From assembly GCA_963734725.1 (NCBI GenBank), contig CAVTIX010000012.1, positions 1-64,000 on the forward strand: a stretch of DNA of 64,000 bases. The letters run 5' to 3'. Shown in pieces: positions 36,951 to 44,392 of this stretch. The position numbers and the translations under genes are program-made. Each line of letters opens with the position of its first letter. Position 1 is the stretch's first letter. A model generated the notes under the pieces. It saw nothing but the letters and a program-made list of their open reading frames with translations, was not told the DNA's origin and made no database searches. Source of the stretch: DASXKD01 sp963734725 (lineage in GTDB: Bacteria > Actinomycetota > Actinomycetes > Streptosporangiales > Streptosporangiaceae).

Positions 36951-37737
36951 ATGTCTGCCGAAACGTTCAACGCGTGCCTTTACCTGGTCGACCGGCAGGT
37001 CGAGGCGGGCCACGGCGACCACCTGGCGGTGACCGGGCCGGCCGGATCGCTGACCTACGCCGAGCTTGCCGCGCGCGCCGCGGAACTAGCGGCCGGGTTC
37101 GGCGCCTGCGGTGTGCGGCCGGAGGAACGCGTGCTGCTGGTGGCCACCGACCGGCCGGAGACCGTCATCACGTTCTGTGCGCTGCTGCGGATGGGCGCCA
37201 TTCCGGTGCCGGTGTCCACCATGTACCGGGGCGAGGAACTCGGCGAACTGCTGCGCGACTCGCGGGCCCGGGTGGTCGTGGCCACCCCGGAGTGCGCAGA
37301 GGTGCCGCACCGCCACCAGCCGGGAGGTGTTCCAGGGCGAGTGGCTGCGCACCGGCGACACCTACACCCGCTCCGCGGACGGCTTCTACACCTGCCTGGG
37401 CCGGTCCAACGACATGATCAAGGCCAGCGGCATCTGGGTATCCCCCATGGAGGTGGAGGGGCGTCTGCTCGGGCACCCGTCGGTGGCCGAGTGCGCGGTG
37501 GTCGGCCACCGGAACGCCGCGGGCCTGGAGGAGGTCGTCGCGTGCGTGGTGGCCGCGCCGGGGCAGTCCGTGGACGCCGGCGAGCTGATCGCGTTCTGCC
37601 GGGAGGGCCTTGCCTCGTTCAAACGTCCCCGGCAGGTGCTGGCGCTGGACGCCCTGCCCAAGACCGCCACCGGCAAGATCCAGCGCGTTGTGGTGCGTGA
37701 CGTGGTGGCCCAGCGGCTCGGCAAGCCCGGAGAGTGA
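36951..37737 (+). pseudogene. Benzoate-CoA ligase, internally deleted
   Basis: The first ~120 residues (FNACLYLVDRQVEAGHGDHL, LLRMGAIPVPVSTMYRGEEL) and the last ~140 (EVFQGEWLRTGDTYTRSADG, GRSNDMIKASGIWVSPMEVE, LPKTATGKIQR with the catalytic Lys) belong to a benzoate-CoA ligase of about 510-525 aa. Between about 37305 and 37325 some 240 residues are missing, including the AMP-binding P-loop, and the frame changes. Without it the operon could not activate benzoate itself. An assembly collapse of about 730 bp is an alternative. Confidence 0.82.
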
Positions 37738-38267
37738 CCGTGCCCATTTACGCGCTCGACGACCTGATCCCGGTGATCGACCCGGAGGCCTACGTGCACC
37801 CGGACGCGGTGATCATCGGCAACGTGGTGCTCGGTCCCGGCGCCTCGGTGTGGCCCGGGGCGGTGCTCCGCGGCGACGCCGGGCTGATCCGGATCGGGGA
37901 CCGGACCAACATCCAGGACGGCACGATCGTGCACACGACACAGGACTGGCCCACCATGATCGGCGCCGACTGCGTGGTCGGGCACCGGGCGCACCTGGAA
38001 GGCTGCGTGGTCGAGGACGGCTCCCTCATCGGGTCCGGCTCGCTGGTGCTGAACCGGGCCCGGGTGCAGGCCGGCGCCGTGGTCGCCGCGGCGGCGCTGG
38101 TCCGCCAGGACATGGTGGTCCCGCCGGGGGCCCTGGCCGTCGGCGTGCCCGCCACAATCCGGGAGGACGCCGGGCTGCGCCAGCGGGAGTGGATTGCCGG
38201 CGCCGTGAAGAACTACCTCCGCCTGGCCGGCCAGCACCGCGCCGGGACCCGCCGCATCCACTTCTAG
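37734..38267 (+). CDS. Gamma-carbonic anhydrase / PaaY-like hexapeptide-repeat protein
   Basis: A 177-aa left-handed beta-helix protein. Hexapeptide repeats run through AVIIGNVVLGPGASVWPGAV, RIGDRTNIQDGTIVHTT and VVGHRAHLEGCVVEDGSLIG, with the metal-binding His residues in IVHTT and VVGHRAHLEG. PaaY, a thioesterase of this fold, removes stalled CoA esters in phenylacetate degradation, and box operons often carry such a gene; this explains its place here. The GTG at 37734 overlaps the ligase stop (GTGA). The stop shares CTAG with the predicted extended end of the convergent GNAT gene. Confidence 0.83.
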   Translation: MTVPIYALDDLIPVIDPEAYVHPDAVIIGNVVLGPGASVWPGAVLRGDAGLIRIGDRTNIQDGTIVHTTQDWPTMIGADCVVGHRAHLEGCVVEDGSLIGSGSLVLNRARVQAGAVVAAAALVRQDMVVPPGALAVGVPATIREDAGLRQREWIAGAVKNYLRLAGQHRAGTRRIHF

Positions 38268-38288
38268 CGGACGCGCAGCCAGAGCTGC

Positions 38289-38762
38289 TCACCGTCGTCG
38301 GATCGGCCCGTGGGCGCCGCAGGCCCGCCGGGCCACGGCGGCGGAGGCCGCGTGGTCGGGGTGGATGTGCGCCTGGATGGCCGTGACGCCGCGGGCATCC
38401 AGCCAGGCGACGAGAGCGCGCACGGATTCGGCGGCGAACCCTTGGCGCTGCCAGTTCAGGCCCACCACCCAGGCGATCTCGGCCCGGGTGCCGGCGTCCG
38501 CGATGGTCGCCTGGACGTAGCCGACCGCGGCCCGGTCGGGCTCACGGCGAATGATCCAGTTTCGCCATTCCTCGCGGCCGTCCGGGGAGCGCCTGGCGGC
38601 AAGGCGGGCGTAGCGGGCCCGGAGCTCGCCCAGGCTCGGCGGTGATCCGCCGGTGAAGGTATAGAGGGCGGCACCGCTCAGCACACCGACCATTTCGTCA
38701 GCGTCGGTGACCGCGAGCGGAGTGAGGGAAAGGCGGCCGGAACGCATCTGATCACTGTTCAC
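38289..38762 (-). CDS. GNAT-family N-acetyltransferase (C-terminus probably frameshifted)
   Basis: A 157-aa RimJ/RimL-type acetyltransferase: LSLTPLAVTDADEMVGVLSG, then WIIRREPDRAAVGYVQATIA, the acetyl-CoA loop WQRQGFAAESVRALVAWLD, and HIHPDHAASAAVARRA. The expected ending (A-G-L-x-P-T ... W) is replaced by CGAHGPIRRR. Another frame gives PTGRSDDGEQLWLRVR and would stop at 38264, so indels near 38310-38330 probably altered the tail. The substrate is unknown. A GTG at 38762 is the likely start. Confidence 0.78.
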   Translation of the reverse strand: MNSDQMRSGRLSLTPLAVTDADEMVGVLSGAALYTFTGGSPPSLGELRARYARLAARRSPDGREEWRNWIIRREPDRAAVGYVQATIADAGTRAEIAWVVGLNWQRQGFAAESVRALVAWLDARGVTAIQAHIHPDHAASAAVARRACGAHGPIRRR

Positions 38763-38865
38763 CGGCTCGTCCTGTTGGGATGCCTTCCGGGGGGGGAACA
38801 GCGGATTAGGTTCCCCCGGCCTAGGCCACTGTAAAGGTTGTGCGGCTCCGACCAGGTGGCAGATA

Positions 38866-38877
38866 GGACTTTAGTCC
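38866..38877. promoter_or_regulatory. DevR/DosR (OsdR)-type box
   Basis: GGACTTTAGTCC at 38866-38877, in the context ATAGGACTTTAGTCCCGTC, contains the complete GGACTWWAGTCC core of the dormancy/hypoxia box recognised by DevR/DosR and its Streptomyces orthologue OsdR. The outer bases fit less well. It lies 88 bp before a small ORF and about 100 bp before the divergent GNAT gene. Confidence 0.6.
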
Positions 38878-38912
38878 CGTCAACCCAGTGATCTTCGCCT
38901 CGGGTGCTCGAT

Positions 38913-38928
38913 GTTACCGTTGGGTAAC
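38913..38928. promoter_or_regulatory. Palindrome GTTACC-gttg-GGTAAC
   Basis: Perfect 6-bp arms around a 4-bp centre (38913-38928), 38 bp before the small ORF and about 300 bp before the clpP pair. It is a candidate operator for the XRE regulator encoded beyond clpP, but that link is an inference. Confidence 0.45.
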
Positions 38929-38965
38929 CTCGATTGTGGCACTCCGAGATGGGGAGGTGAGAAGA

Positions 38966-39166
38966 ATGCAGGACCCCTACGAGCCGCTTGACCCCAAGAC
39001 CGGCTACACCAGTGACGATGGGGACGACAAGGGTTTCTTTCTTGACCCTATCTTTCCGACCAAGTCTCGAATTACGACTTCGCTGAGTCGTGAGCATCAC
39101 GCACGGAGAATGAGTCGCGCGTGGTGTCCTCGATTCAGGGGTTCTGGCCAAACCGCGCTGCCGTGA
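38966..39166 (+). CDS. Small hypothetical protein, 66 aa
   Basis: MQDPYEPLDPKTGYTSDDGD begins an acidic N-terminal half; the C-terminal half is basic (SREHHARRMSRAWCPRFRGS). GGGAGGTGAG ends 5 bases before the ATG, a strong ribosome-binding site. There is no signal peptide or membrane segment. The family is not recognised. Its promoter region carries a DevR-like box and a palindrome. It ends 61 bp before the first clpP gene. Confidence 0.5.
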   Translation: MQDPYEPLDPKTGYTSDDGDDKGFFLDPIFPTKSRITTSLSREHHARRMSRAWCPRFRGSGQTALP

Positions 39167-39227
39167 GCAGATCTGCCCACGGCAGCGTCGGCGGCAATTG
39201 CGGCCTGTCATGCCGCAGGGTGGAGGC

Positions 39228-39842
39228 ATGGCTCACGACGAAAAGACCCCCGTCTTCAGCGAGCGCAAGCGGGAGCAGTTGCTGCTGCAGCGGGTACTCG
39301 TGCTCGACGGCGTGCTTGATGACGACAACGGAACACTGCTCGCGACGCAACTTCTCACGCTCGCCGGCGAGGACCCCGGCGCCGGCGTCGCCTTGTGGAT
39401 CAACTCGCCCGGCGGATCGGTGCCATCCATGCTTGCCGTCCGCGATGTCATGCGCCTTGTGCCCTGCGAGGTCTCCACGCTGGCGCTCGGGCTTGCCTGC
39501 AGCGCCGGGCAGTTCCTGCTTTCGGCCGGCACAAAGGGCAAGCGGTTCGCGCTGCCGCACGCCCGCATCCTCATGCACCGGGGCTCGGCGGGCATTGGCG
39601 GCAGTGCCGCCGAGATCGAAGTCCAGGCCAACGACCTGCGGCACATGGTGGACACCGTGCTCGGCCTCATCGCGGAGGACACCGGCCAGCCGGTCGAGCG
39701 CATCTTCGAGGACTCCCTGCACGACCACTGGTACACGGCCGCCGAGGCCAGGGATTACGGCTTCATCGACGCGATCGTCAACTCGTTCGGCCAGGTCATG
39801 CCAGGGAGGAAGCACCGGGTCGGGCTGGCGGCCCAGGCATGA
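39228..39842 (+). CDS. clpP: ClpP-family serine protease subunit (Ser present)
   Basis: A 204-aa ClpP paralogue forming part of a tetradecameric protease chamber. The catalytic Ser is in LGLACSAGQFLLSAGTKGKR, the His in ARILMHRGSAG, and the Asp probably in FEDSLHDHWYTAAEARDYGF. NSPGGSVPSMLAVRDVM is the oxyanion/substrate strand. ATG 39228 (MAHDEKTPVF) is preferred. The stop overlaps the next clpP start (ATGA), so the two are coupled and probably form a hetero-oligomer, as ClpP3/ClpP4 do in Streptomyces. Confidence 0.88.
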   Translation: MAHDEKTPVFSERKREQLLLQRVLVLDGVLDDDNGTLLATQLLTLAGEDPGAGVALWINSPGGSVPSMLAVRDVMRLVPCEVSTLALGLACSAGQFLLSAGTKGKRFALPHARILMHRGSAGIGGSAAEIEVQANDLRHMVDTVLGLIAEDTGQPVERIFEDSLHDHWYTAAEARDYGFIDAIVNSFGQVMPGRKHRVGLAAQA

Positions 39843-40462
39843 GCAGCTACACCGTGCCGAACGTCATCGCTCAGCATCCCCGCGGCGAGCGGATCATGGA
39901 CGTGTACTCGCACCTGCTCACCGAGCGCATCGTCTACTTGGGCACCGCGATCGATTCCGGCGTCGCCAACACGCTCATCGCCCAGTTGCTGCATCTCGAG
40001 GCGGAAAGCGCCGAGCAGGAGATCAACCTCTACATCAACTGTGAGGGGGGTGACCTGCCCTCGATGCTCGCCGTGTACGACAGCATGCAGTACATCCAGG
40101 TGCCGGTCGCCACCACCTGCGTGGGCCAGGCGATTGGCGTCGGCGCCGTGCTGCTCGCCGCCGGAACCACCGGCCGGCGTTCCGTGCTGCCGCATGCCCG
40201 GGTGGTCCTGCATCAGCCGGCCGGGCGCGGCCAGGGGGCGATCCCGGACCTGATCCTGCAAGCGGACGAGGTCGTGCGAATGCGCGCTGAGATCGAAGCG
40301 ATCCTCTCCGCGCACACCGGCCGCTCCGTCGAGACCCTGCGGGCCGACACAGACCGCGACCGGGTCCTCACGGCGCAGGCGGCGCTGGAGTACGGAATCG
40401 TCGACCAGGTGCTAGGGCAGCGAGCGGCGGATGCCAGCGGGCCGGCCCGCCCGGCCGCCTGA
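39839..40462 (+). CDS. clpP: ClpP-family subunit lacking the catalytic serine
   Basis: A 207-aa ClpP homologue with normal architecture: VIAQHPRGERIMDVYSHLLT, YINCEGGDLPSMLAVYDSMQ, the His in ARVVLHQPAGRGQGA and the Asp in DTDRDRVLTAQAALEYGIVD. The nucleophile segment, normally G-Q-A-A-S-A-A/M-G, reads TCVGQAIGVGAVLLAAGTTG, with Gly at the Ser position and no nearby Ser. It is therefore expected to be proteolytically inactive and to act as a structural or regulatory ring with the upstream subunit, like ClpR proteins. Convergent with the XRE regulator 11 bp away. Confidence 0.88.
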   Translation: MSSYTVPNVIAQHPRGERIMDVYSHLLTERIVYLGTAIDSGVANTLIAQLLHLEAESAEQEINLYINCEGGDLPSMLAVYDSMQYIQVPVATTCVGQAIGVGAVLLAAGTTGRRSVLPHARVVLHQPAGRGQGAIPDLILQADEVVRMRAEIEAILSAHTGRSVETLRADTDRDRVLTAQAALEYGIVDQVLGQRAADASGPARPAA

Positions 40463-40473
40463 TCCCGCGCTCC

Positions 40474-40890
40474 TCACGCCGCGAGCGCAAGCATGACCGG
40501 GCCGGATGCGCGGGACGTGGCGGTGCCCTGCCGCCGGCGCAGCTCGGTGACAATGCCCTGCTGCTCGCGCAGATCGCCCGCCACCTGCTCGGCCAGCTCG
40601 GTGAGCGTGGTGCCCAGCGCTCCGGCGAGAGCCGCGATCATCTCACTCGACGGCTCCTTGCGCCCGCGCTCGACCTCAGACAGGTACTGCGGTGATATCC
40701 CAGCGCGGGCCGCCGTCTCCGAGAGCGTCTCCCGCTGATCCAGGCGGAGCGCACGCAGTCGGTGGCCCAGCACCTCCCGCCAGAGCGGTTCCTGCGGTGG
40801 CAGCTGCCGGGGCAGTGGCGGCTGCCGCCGGGGCACTGGCTGCGGCCGGGGTATTCGCCGCAGTGGAGTGACTTCCGCGCGCTCGGCCAT
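40474..40890 (-). CDS. XRE-family regulator, PopR/ClgR-like, ending in ALAA
   Basis: A 138-aa regulator. An N-terminal Pro/Arg-rich region of about 35 residues precedes a Cro/C1 helix-turn-helix (LRLDQRETLSETAARAGISP, QYLSEVERGRKEPSSEMIAA) and a helical tail with MLALAA at the end. ClgR and PopR, the XRE activators of Streptomyces clpP operons, also end in Ala-Ala and are degraded by Clp through that tail. The gene's position beside the clpP pair fits such a feedback regulator. The start ATG 40890 gives the only length covering the domain. Confidence 0.83.
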   Translation of the reverse strand: MAERAEVTPLRRIPRPQPVPRRQPPLPRQLPPQEPLWREVLGHRLRALRLDQRETLSETAARAGISPQYLSEVERGRKEPSSEMIAALAGALGTTLTELAEQVAGDLREQQGIVTELRRRQGTATSRASGPVMLALAA

Positions 40891-40974
40891 AGGTTCAGCG
40901 TAGGAGCGGACATCCGGCCGCTCGGACTGTTTTCGCTGTCGGCAGAGCCGTGGGCGCAAGGTACCGTCAGGGCC

Positions 40975-41991
40975 GTGCCAAGAAGCGATTGCGACGTTCT
41001 GGTGGTGGGCGCCGGGGTTTCCGGGCTCACCACCGCGGTATGCCTTGCCGGAGCCGGGCTGCGGGTCACCATCCTGGCAGCCGCGCCCCCGGCCGAGACC
41101 ACCTCCTCGGTCGCCGGGGCGATCTGGGGACCGCATCTGGTCGAAGACAGCCCGCGGAGCGCCCAGTGGGCCCTGGTGACCCTGGCCCAGCTGCGCGAGT
41201 TCGCCGCCGACCCCGCCACCGGGGTGCGGATCGCGACCGGCGTGGAAGCGGACCGCGGCGCCCCGCCGGCCAGCGTCCCGGCCGCTGCCCAGGCGCCACC
41301 GGACTGGCTGCGTGAGCTCGGCGCCGTGCCGTGCCCGGCCAACAGCCTGCCCAGCGGGTTCGCCTCCGGCTGGCGGTACCGCGCGCCGCTGGTCCGCATG
41401 CCGGCCTACCTCGGGTACCTGCACGCCAGGTTCGAGGCCGCGGGCGGCCGGGTCGAGGCGGGCCTGGCCCGCTCGCTGACCAGCGCCGCCGCAGAACACG
41501 GCGCCCGGGCGGTGGTGAACTGCACCGGGTCAGGCGCCCGCGACCTGGCATCGGACCCGGGGTTGCGGGTGTTCCGCGGCCAGGTGGTGGTCACGGAGAA
41601 CCCGGGGGTCATCGAGTTCTTCATCGGGCTCCCCGACGCCACCACGGAACTGGTGTACCTGTTCCCGCACGGCGACATCCTGGTCCTGGGCGGCACGGAA
41701 GTCGCCGACGACTGGAACCCGCAGCCGGTCCCGGCCGTGGCGGAACGAATACTGCGCGACTGTGCCGCCGTCGAGCCACGGGTGACCGGGGCCCGGGTGC
41801 TTGGCCACCGGGTCGGGCTGCGGCCGTTCCGGCCGCAGGTCCGGCTGGAGGCCGAACCGCCTGACGCCGCGCGGGCTGGCTACGGGGCGGGACCGGCCGT
41901 GGTGCACAACTACGGCCACGGCGGCGCGGGCATCACCCTGTCCTGGGGCTGCGCCAGGGAGGCCGCTGCGCTGGTCGCCCGCGCGCTATAG
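40975..41991 (+). CDS. D-amino acid oxidase-like FAD oxidoreductase
   Basis: A 338-aa FAD enzyme of the DAO family. The Rossmann motif VLVVGAGVSGLTTAVCLAGA starts at residue 7; VVNCTGSGARDLASD follows in the middle; the end is AVVHNYGHGGAGITLSWGCA, the classic D-amino acid oxidase C-terminal signature, with LRPFRPQVRLE before it. I chose GTG 40975: TACCGT at 40962-40967 lies 7 nt upstream, the leaderless pattern seen elsewhere here. It would oxidise a D-amino acid to the imino acid with H2O2 release. Confidence 0.85.
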   Translation: MPRSDCDVLVVGAGVSGLTTAVCLAGAGLRVTILAAAPPAETTSSVAGAIWGPHLVEDSPRSAQWALVTLAQLREFAADPATGVRIATGVEADRGAPPASVPAAAQAPPDWLRELGAVPCPANSLPSGFASGWRYRAPLVRMPAYLGYLHARFEAAGGRVEAGLARSLTSAAAEHGARAVVNCTGSGARDLASDPGLRVFRGQVVVTENPGVIEFFIGLPDATTELVYLFPHGDILVLGGTEVADDWNPQPVPAVAERILRDCAAVEPRVTGARVLGHRVGLRPFRPQVRLEAEPPDAARAGYGAGPAVVHNYGHGGAGITLSWGCAREAAALVARAL

Positions 41992-42000
41992 CCCCAGGTC

Positions 42001-42783
42001 CTAGAGCCCAGGGAACACCGCCCGCGTGCGGTCCAGCAGGTCCGCGGGACCGGTGACCTGGACCGGCGGGGTGTGCCCAGAGTCGTGCCGCCCGTAGCCG
42101 AGCCGCAACAGCCCTTCGGTGGTCGTCGCGATCTCGCCGTCCGCCTCGGCGCCGCCGGCCGGCCACGGGACCAGGGTCACCTTGTCCGACACGTCCAGCA
42201 GGAGGTCCACCTCCGGGTGAGTGCCGCGCAGCCGCACCCGCAGCGGCCCGGCATCCGTGCGGCCCGTCCGTTCGGCCAGGAAACTCAGCTGGGGCGTCAA
42301 CAGCTCCACCGCGGCCGGGGCCACCACCGCCTCCGGATCCACCGTCACGGCGATGTCCCAGGTGTGCACGGCGTGTTCGGACAGGCGCAGCCGGATCAGG
42401 CCGGGCGCGTCCAGCGTCATGCCGAAGACGTGGTAGGAGATCCCGGCCAGCTCCGCGTCGGTCAGCCCTTCGAGCCGCTTGATGTGCGTGTCGTCGGCGG
42501 GCAGGCAGTCGGCCGCCTGCTGCTGCGGCGTCTTGGCGTTCCAGGTGTCCCAGATCGCGGGCACGGCCTTCTGATCCAGCGGCGGACCGCCCAGCGCGGC
42601 CTCCAGCAGCATGAGCGCGATCTCGGCGCCGCTGCCGAGGTGCGAGAACACCTGCGCGACCGTCCAGGCCTCGGCGTAGGAGATGTGCGTGAGGAAGTCC
42701 TCGCTGATCGCCTCGGCTAGCGACGCAAGCCGGTCATGAGAGTCACGCAGGACGGCGATCAACGTACGGGGGTCGTTATCCAC
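42001..42783 (-). CDS. Maleylpyruvate isomerase-type (DinB-like) protein
   Basis: A 260-aa protein of the mycothiol-dependent maleylpyruvate isomerase / TIGR03083-like superfamily. The N-terminal four-helix domain has the metal-type residues in AQVFSHLGSGAEIALMLLEA and LRLSEHAVHTWDIAVTVDPE; a sterol-carrier-like C-terminal part begins near residue 165 (GPLRVRLRGTHPEVDLLLDV). Many members are mycothiol- or zinc-dependent transferases with unknown substrates. It converges on the D-amino acid oxidase gene 9 bp away. Confidence 0.8.
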   Translation of the reverse strand: MDNDPRTLIAVLRDSHDRLASLAEAISEDFLTHISYAEAWTVAQVFSHLGSGAEIALMLLEAALGGPPLDQKAVPAIWDTWNAKTPQQQAADCLPADDTHIKRLEGLTDAELAGISYHVFGMTLDAPGLIRLRLSEHAVHTWDIAVTVDPEAVVAPAAVELLTPQLSFLAERTGRTDAGPLRVRLRGTHPEVDLLLDVSDKVTLVPWPAGGAEADGEIATTTEGLLRLGYGRHDSGHTPPVQVTGPADLLDRTRAVFPGL

Positions 42784-42902
42784 GACGGCTCCGTTCGTCC
42801 GGAATGGGAGGGATGTGGCGGGCAGAGGCGGCCCTCGCCCAGCCTACGGCGAGGGGCCGCAAGCCTGGGGCGCGGCCTTGGCCCCGGGCCTAGGGTTACC
42901 CC

Positions 42903-43826
42903 ATGAGGATCGGTTTCGGAGCGCCGGTGTCCGGCGCCTGGGCAACCCCCGGCAGCCTCGCCCGTTTCGCCGCGCAGGCCGAAGCGGCAGGTTACGGGTC
43001 ATTGTGGACCTTTCAGCGGCTGCTGGTGCCGGAGGGCTCGGCGATGGAGCCGGTGTACCACAGCGTGCTGGACCCGATGATCGCGCTCGGTTACGCGGCG
43101 GCGGTGACCTCGCGGATCAGGCTCGGTGTCGCGGTGGTCAACATGCCCTACCTCTCCCCCGCCTACCTGGCCAAGCAGGCCGCCTCGGTGGACGTGCTGT
43201 CCGGCGGGCGGCTGGACCTGGGGCTCGGCCTGGGCTGGATGCCCGAGGAGTTCACTGCGGCTGAGGCGGTCATGCCCGGCCGCGGCGCCCGCACCGCCGA
43301 GTACCTCGAGGTGATGCGCCGCCTCTGGGCGGGCGGGGTGGCCGAGTTCCACGGTGAGCACTACACGATCCCGGCGGGCCGGGCGGCGCCGCTGCCGGTG
43401 CAGCGCCCCGGTCCCCCGGTGCTGCTCGGCGGGACGGCGCCACGGGCGCTGCAGCGGGCAGGCAGGCTGGCCGATGGGTGGATCACCTCCAGCCGCGCCG
43501 ACCTGTCCCGGATCGCCGAGGGCATCGAGGTGGTCAAGGCCGCGGCGGCCGGCGCTGGCCGGGATCCGGGCCAGTTCCGGGTCATCTGCCGCGGCGTGGT
43601 CCGCTGGGGCGCCCCGGTGACCGTGCCCGAAGGCGGCGGCCGGGTGCCGCTGTCCGGCAGTTTCGCCGACATCCGCGCCGACATCGAATGGCTGGCGGAG
43701 CAGGGCGTCACCGAGGTCTTCTACGACCTGAACTGGGACCCACTGGTCGGCGCGCCCGACGCGGATCCGGCCGGGGCGGCAGCGCGCGCGGAAGAGATAC
43801 TCGAAGGCCTCGCTCCAGCACGCTGA
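42903..43826 (+). CDS. LLM-class F420-dependent oxidoreductase
   Basis: A 307-aa TIM-barrel enzyme of the luciferase-like family that typically uses coenzyme F420. Conserved segments are MRIGFGAPVSGAW, TSRIRLGVAVVNMPYLSPAY, VDVLSGGRLDLGLGLGWMPE, and PPVLLGGTAPRALQRAGRLA with DGWI. TAGGGT at 42891-42896 lies 6 nt before the ATG, indicating a leaderless mRNA. The substrate is unknown. Confidence 0.88.
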   Translation: MRIGFGAPVSGAWATPGSLARFAAQAEAAGYGSLWTFQRLLVPEGSAMEPVYHSVLDPMIALGYAAAVTSRIRLGVAVVNMPYLSPAYLAKQAASVDVLSGGRLDLGLGLGWMPEEFTAAEAVMPGRGARTAEYLEVMRRLWAGGVAEFHGEHYTIPAGRAAPLPVQRPGPPVLLGGTAPRALQRAGRLADGWITSSRADLSRIAEGIEVVKAAAAGAGRDPGQFRVICRGVVRWGAPVTVPEGGGRVPLSGSFADIRADIEWLAEQGVTEVFYDLNWDPLVGAPDADPAGAAARAEEILEGLAPAR

Positions 43827-43920
43827 CCTGGTGTTTGCCGCTTCGCAGGTGCATCGCGCCGCAAGCGGGTAGGAACCATGTCGGACGGCAGCGAGTCCTA
43901 TTGGGAGGAGATGGCGCCGC

Positions 43921-44292
43921 ATGGACACCGAAACAGCTGTTTCCTACCAGGCCGCCGTGCCGGGATCGCCGGTGCTGGCCCGGTCCGGCAGGGAGATCGG
44001 CACGCTCGAACACGTGCTCGAAGTGCCCAGGCTGGACCTCTTCGACGGGATCGTGATCGCCACCGACTGGGGCCTGCGCTTCATCGACGCCGACCGGGTC
44101 GAGCTGATCACAATCTGTAACATCCGGTGCAACCTCGACGACGCGGAGGCGAACCGGCTGCCACCGCCAGACGGCGCTGCCGTCTGGCAGGTCAGCTCGC
44201 TGGACGAGATCGGCGACTCGCTGCACGAGCGGCTGGGCCGCATGTTCCGCCGCCCGCACTGGACCCAGGAGTCTGAACCGCAAGGCCCGTGA
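43921..44292 (+). CDS. PRC-barrel-like domain protein
   Basis: A 123-aa protein with a beta-barrel of the PRC type: GSPVLARSGREIGTLEHVLE, then FDGIVIATDWGLRFIDADRV. The second half is helical and charged. PRC-barrel proteins bind RNA or photosynthetic/ribosomal partners in other groups, but small actinobacterial ones are uncharacterised. The gene stands alone between the LLM oxidoreductase and valS. Confidence 0.7.
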   Translation: MDTETAVSYQAAVPGSPVLARSGREIGTLEHVLEVPRLDLFDGIVIATDWGLRFIDADRVELITICNIRCNLDDAEANRLPPPDGAAVWQVSSLDEIGDSLHERLGRMFRRPHWTQESEPQGP

Positions 44293-44392
44293 CGAAGTCG
44301 CGGGCAACGGGGGGTTCCGGGCCATCGGGGTGCGGGGTGTCCCCGAAAAACGCTGTGTCCCCCCGGGCCAGCACTTTGCTAACCTTGGCGCC

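Noticed and set aside
44293..44392. T-box or other leader RNA before valS
   Set aside because: Only 100 bases separate the genes, no T-box motif is visible, and a -10-like hexamer sits 7 nt before the ATG.
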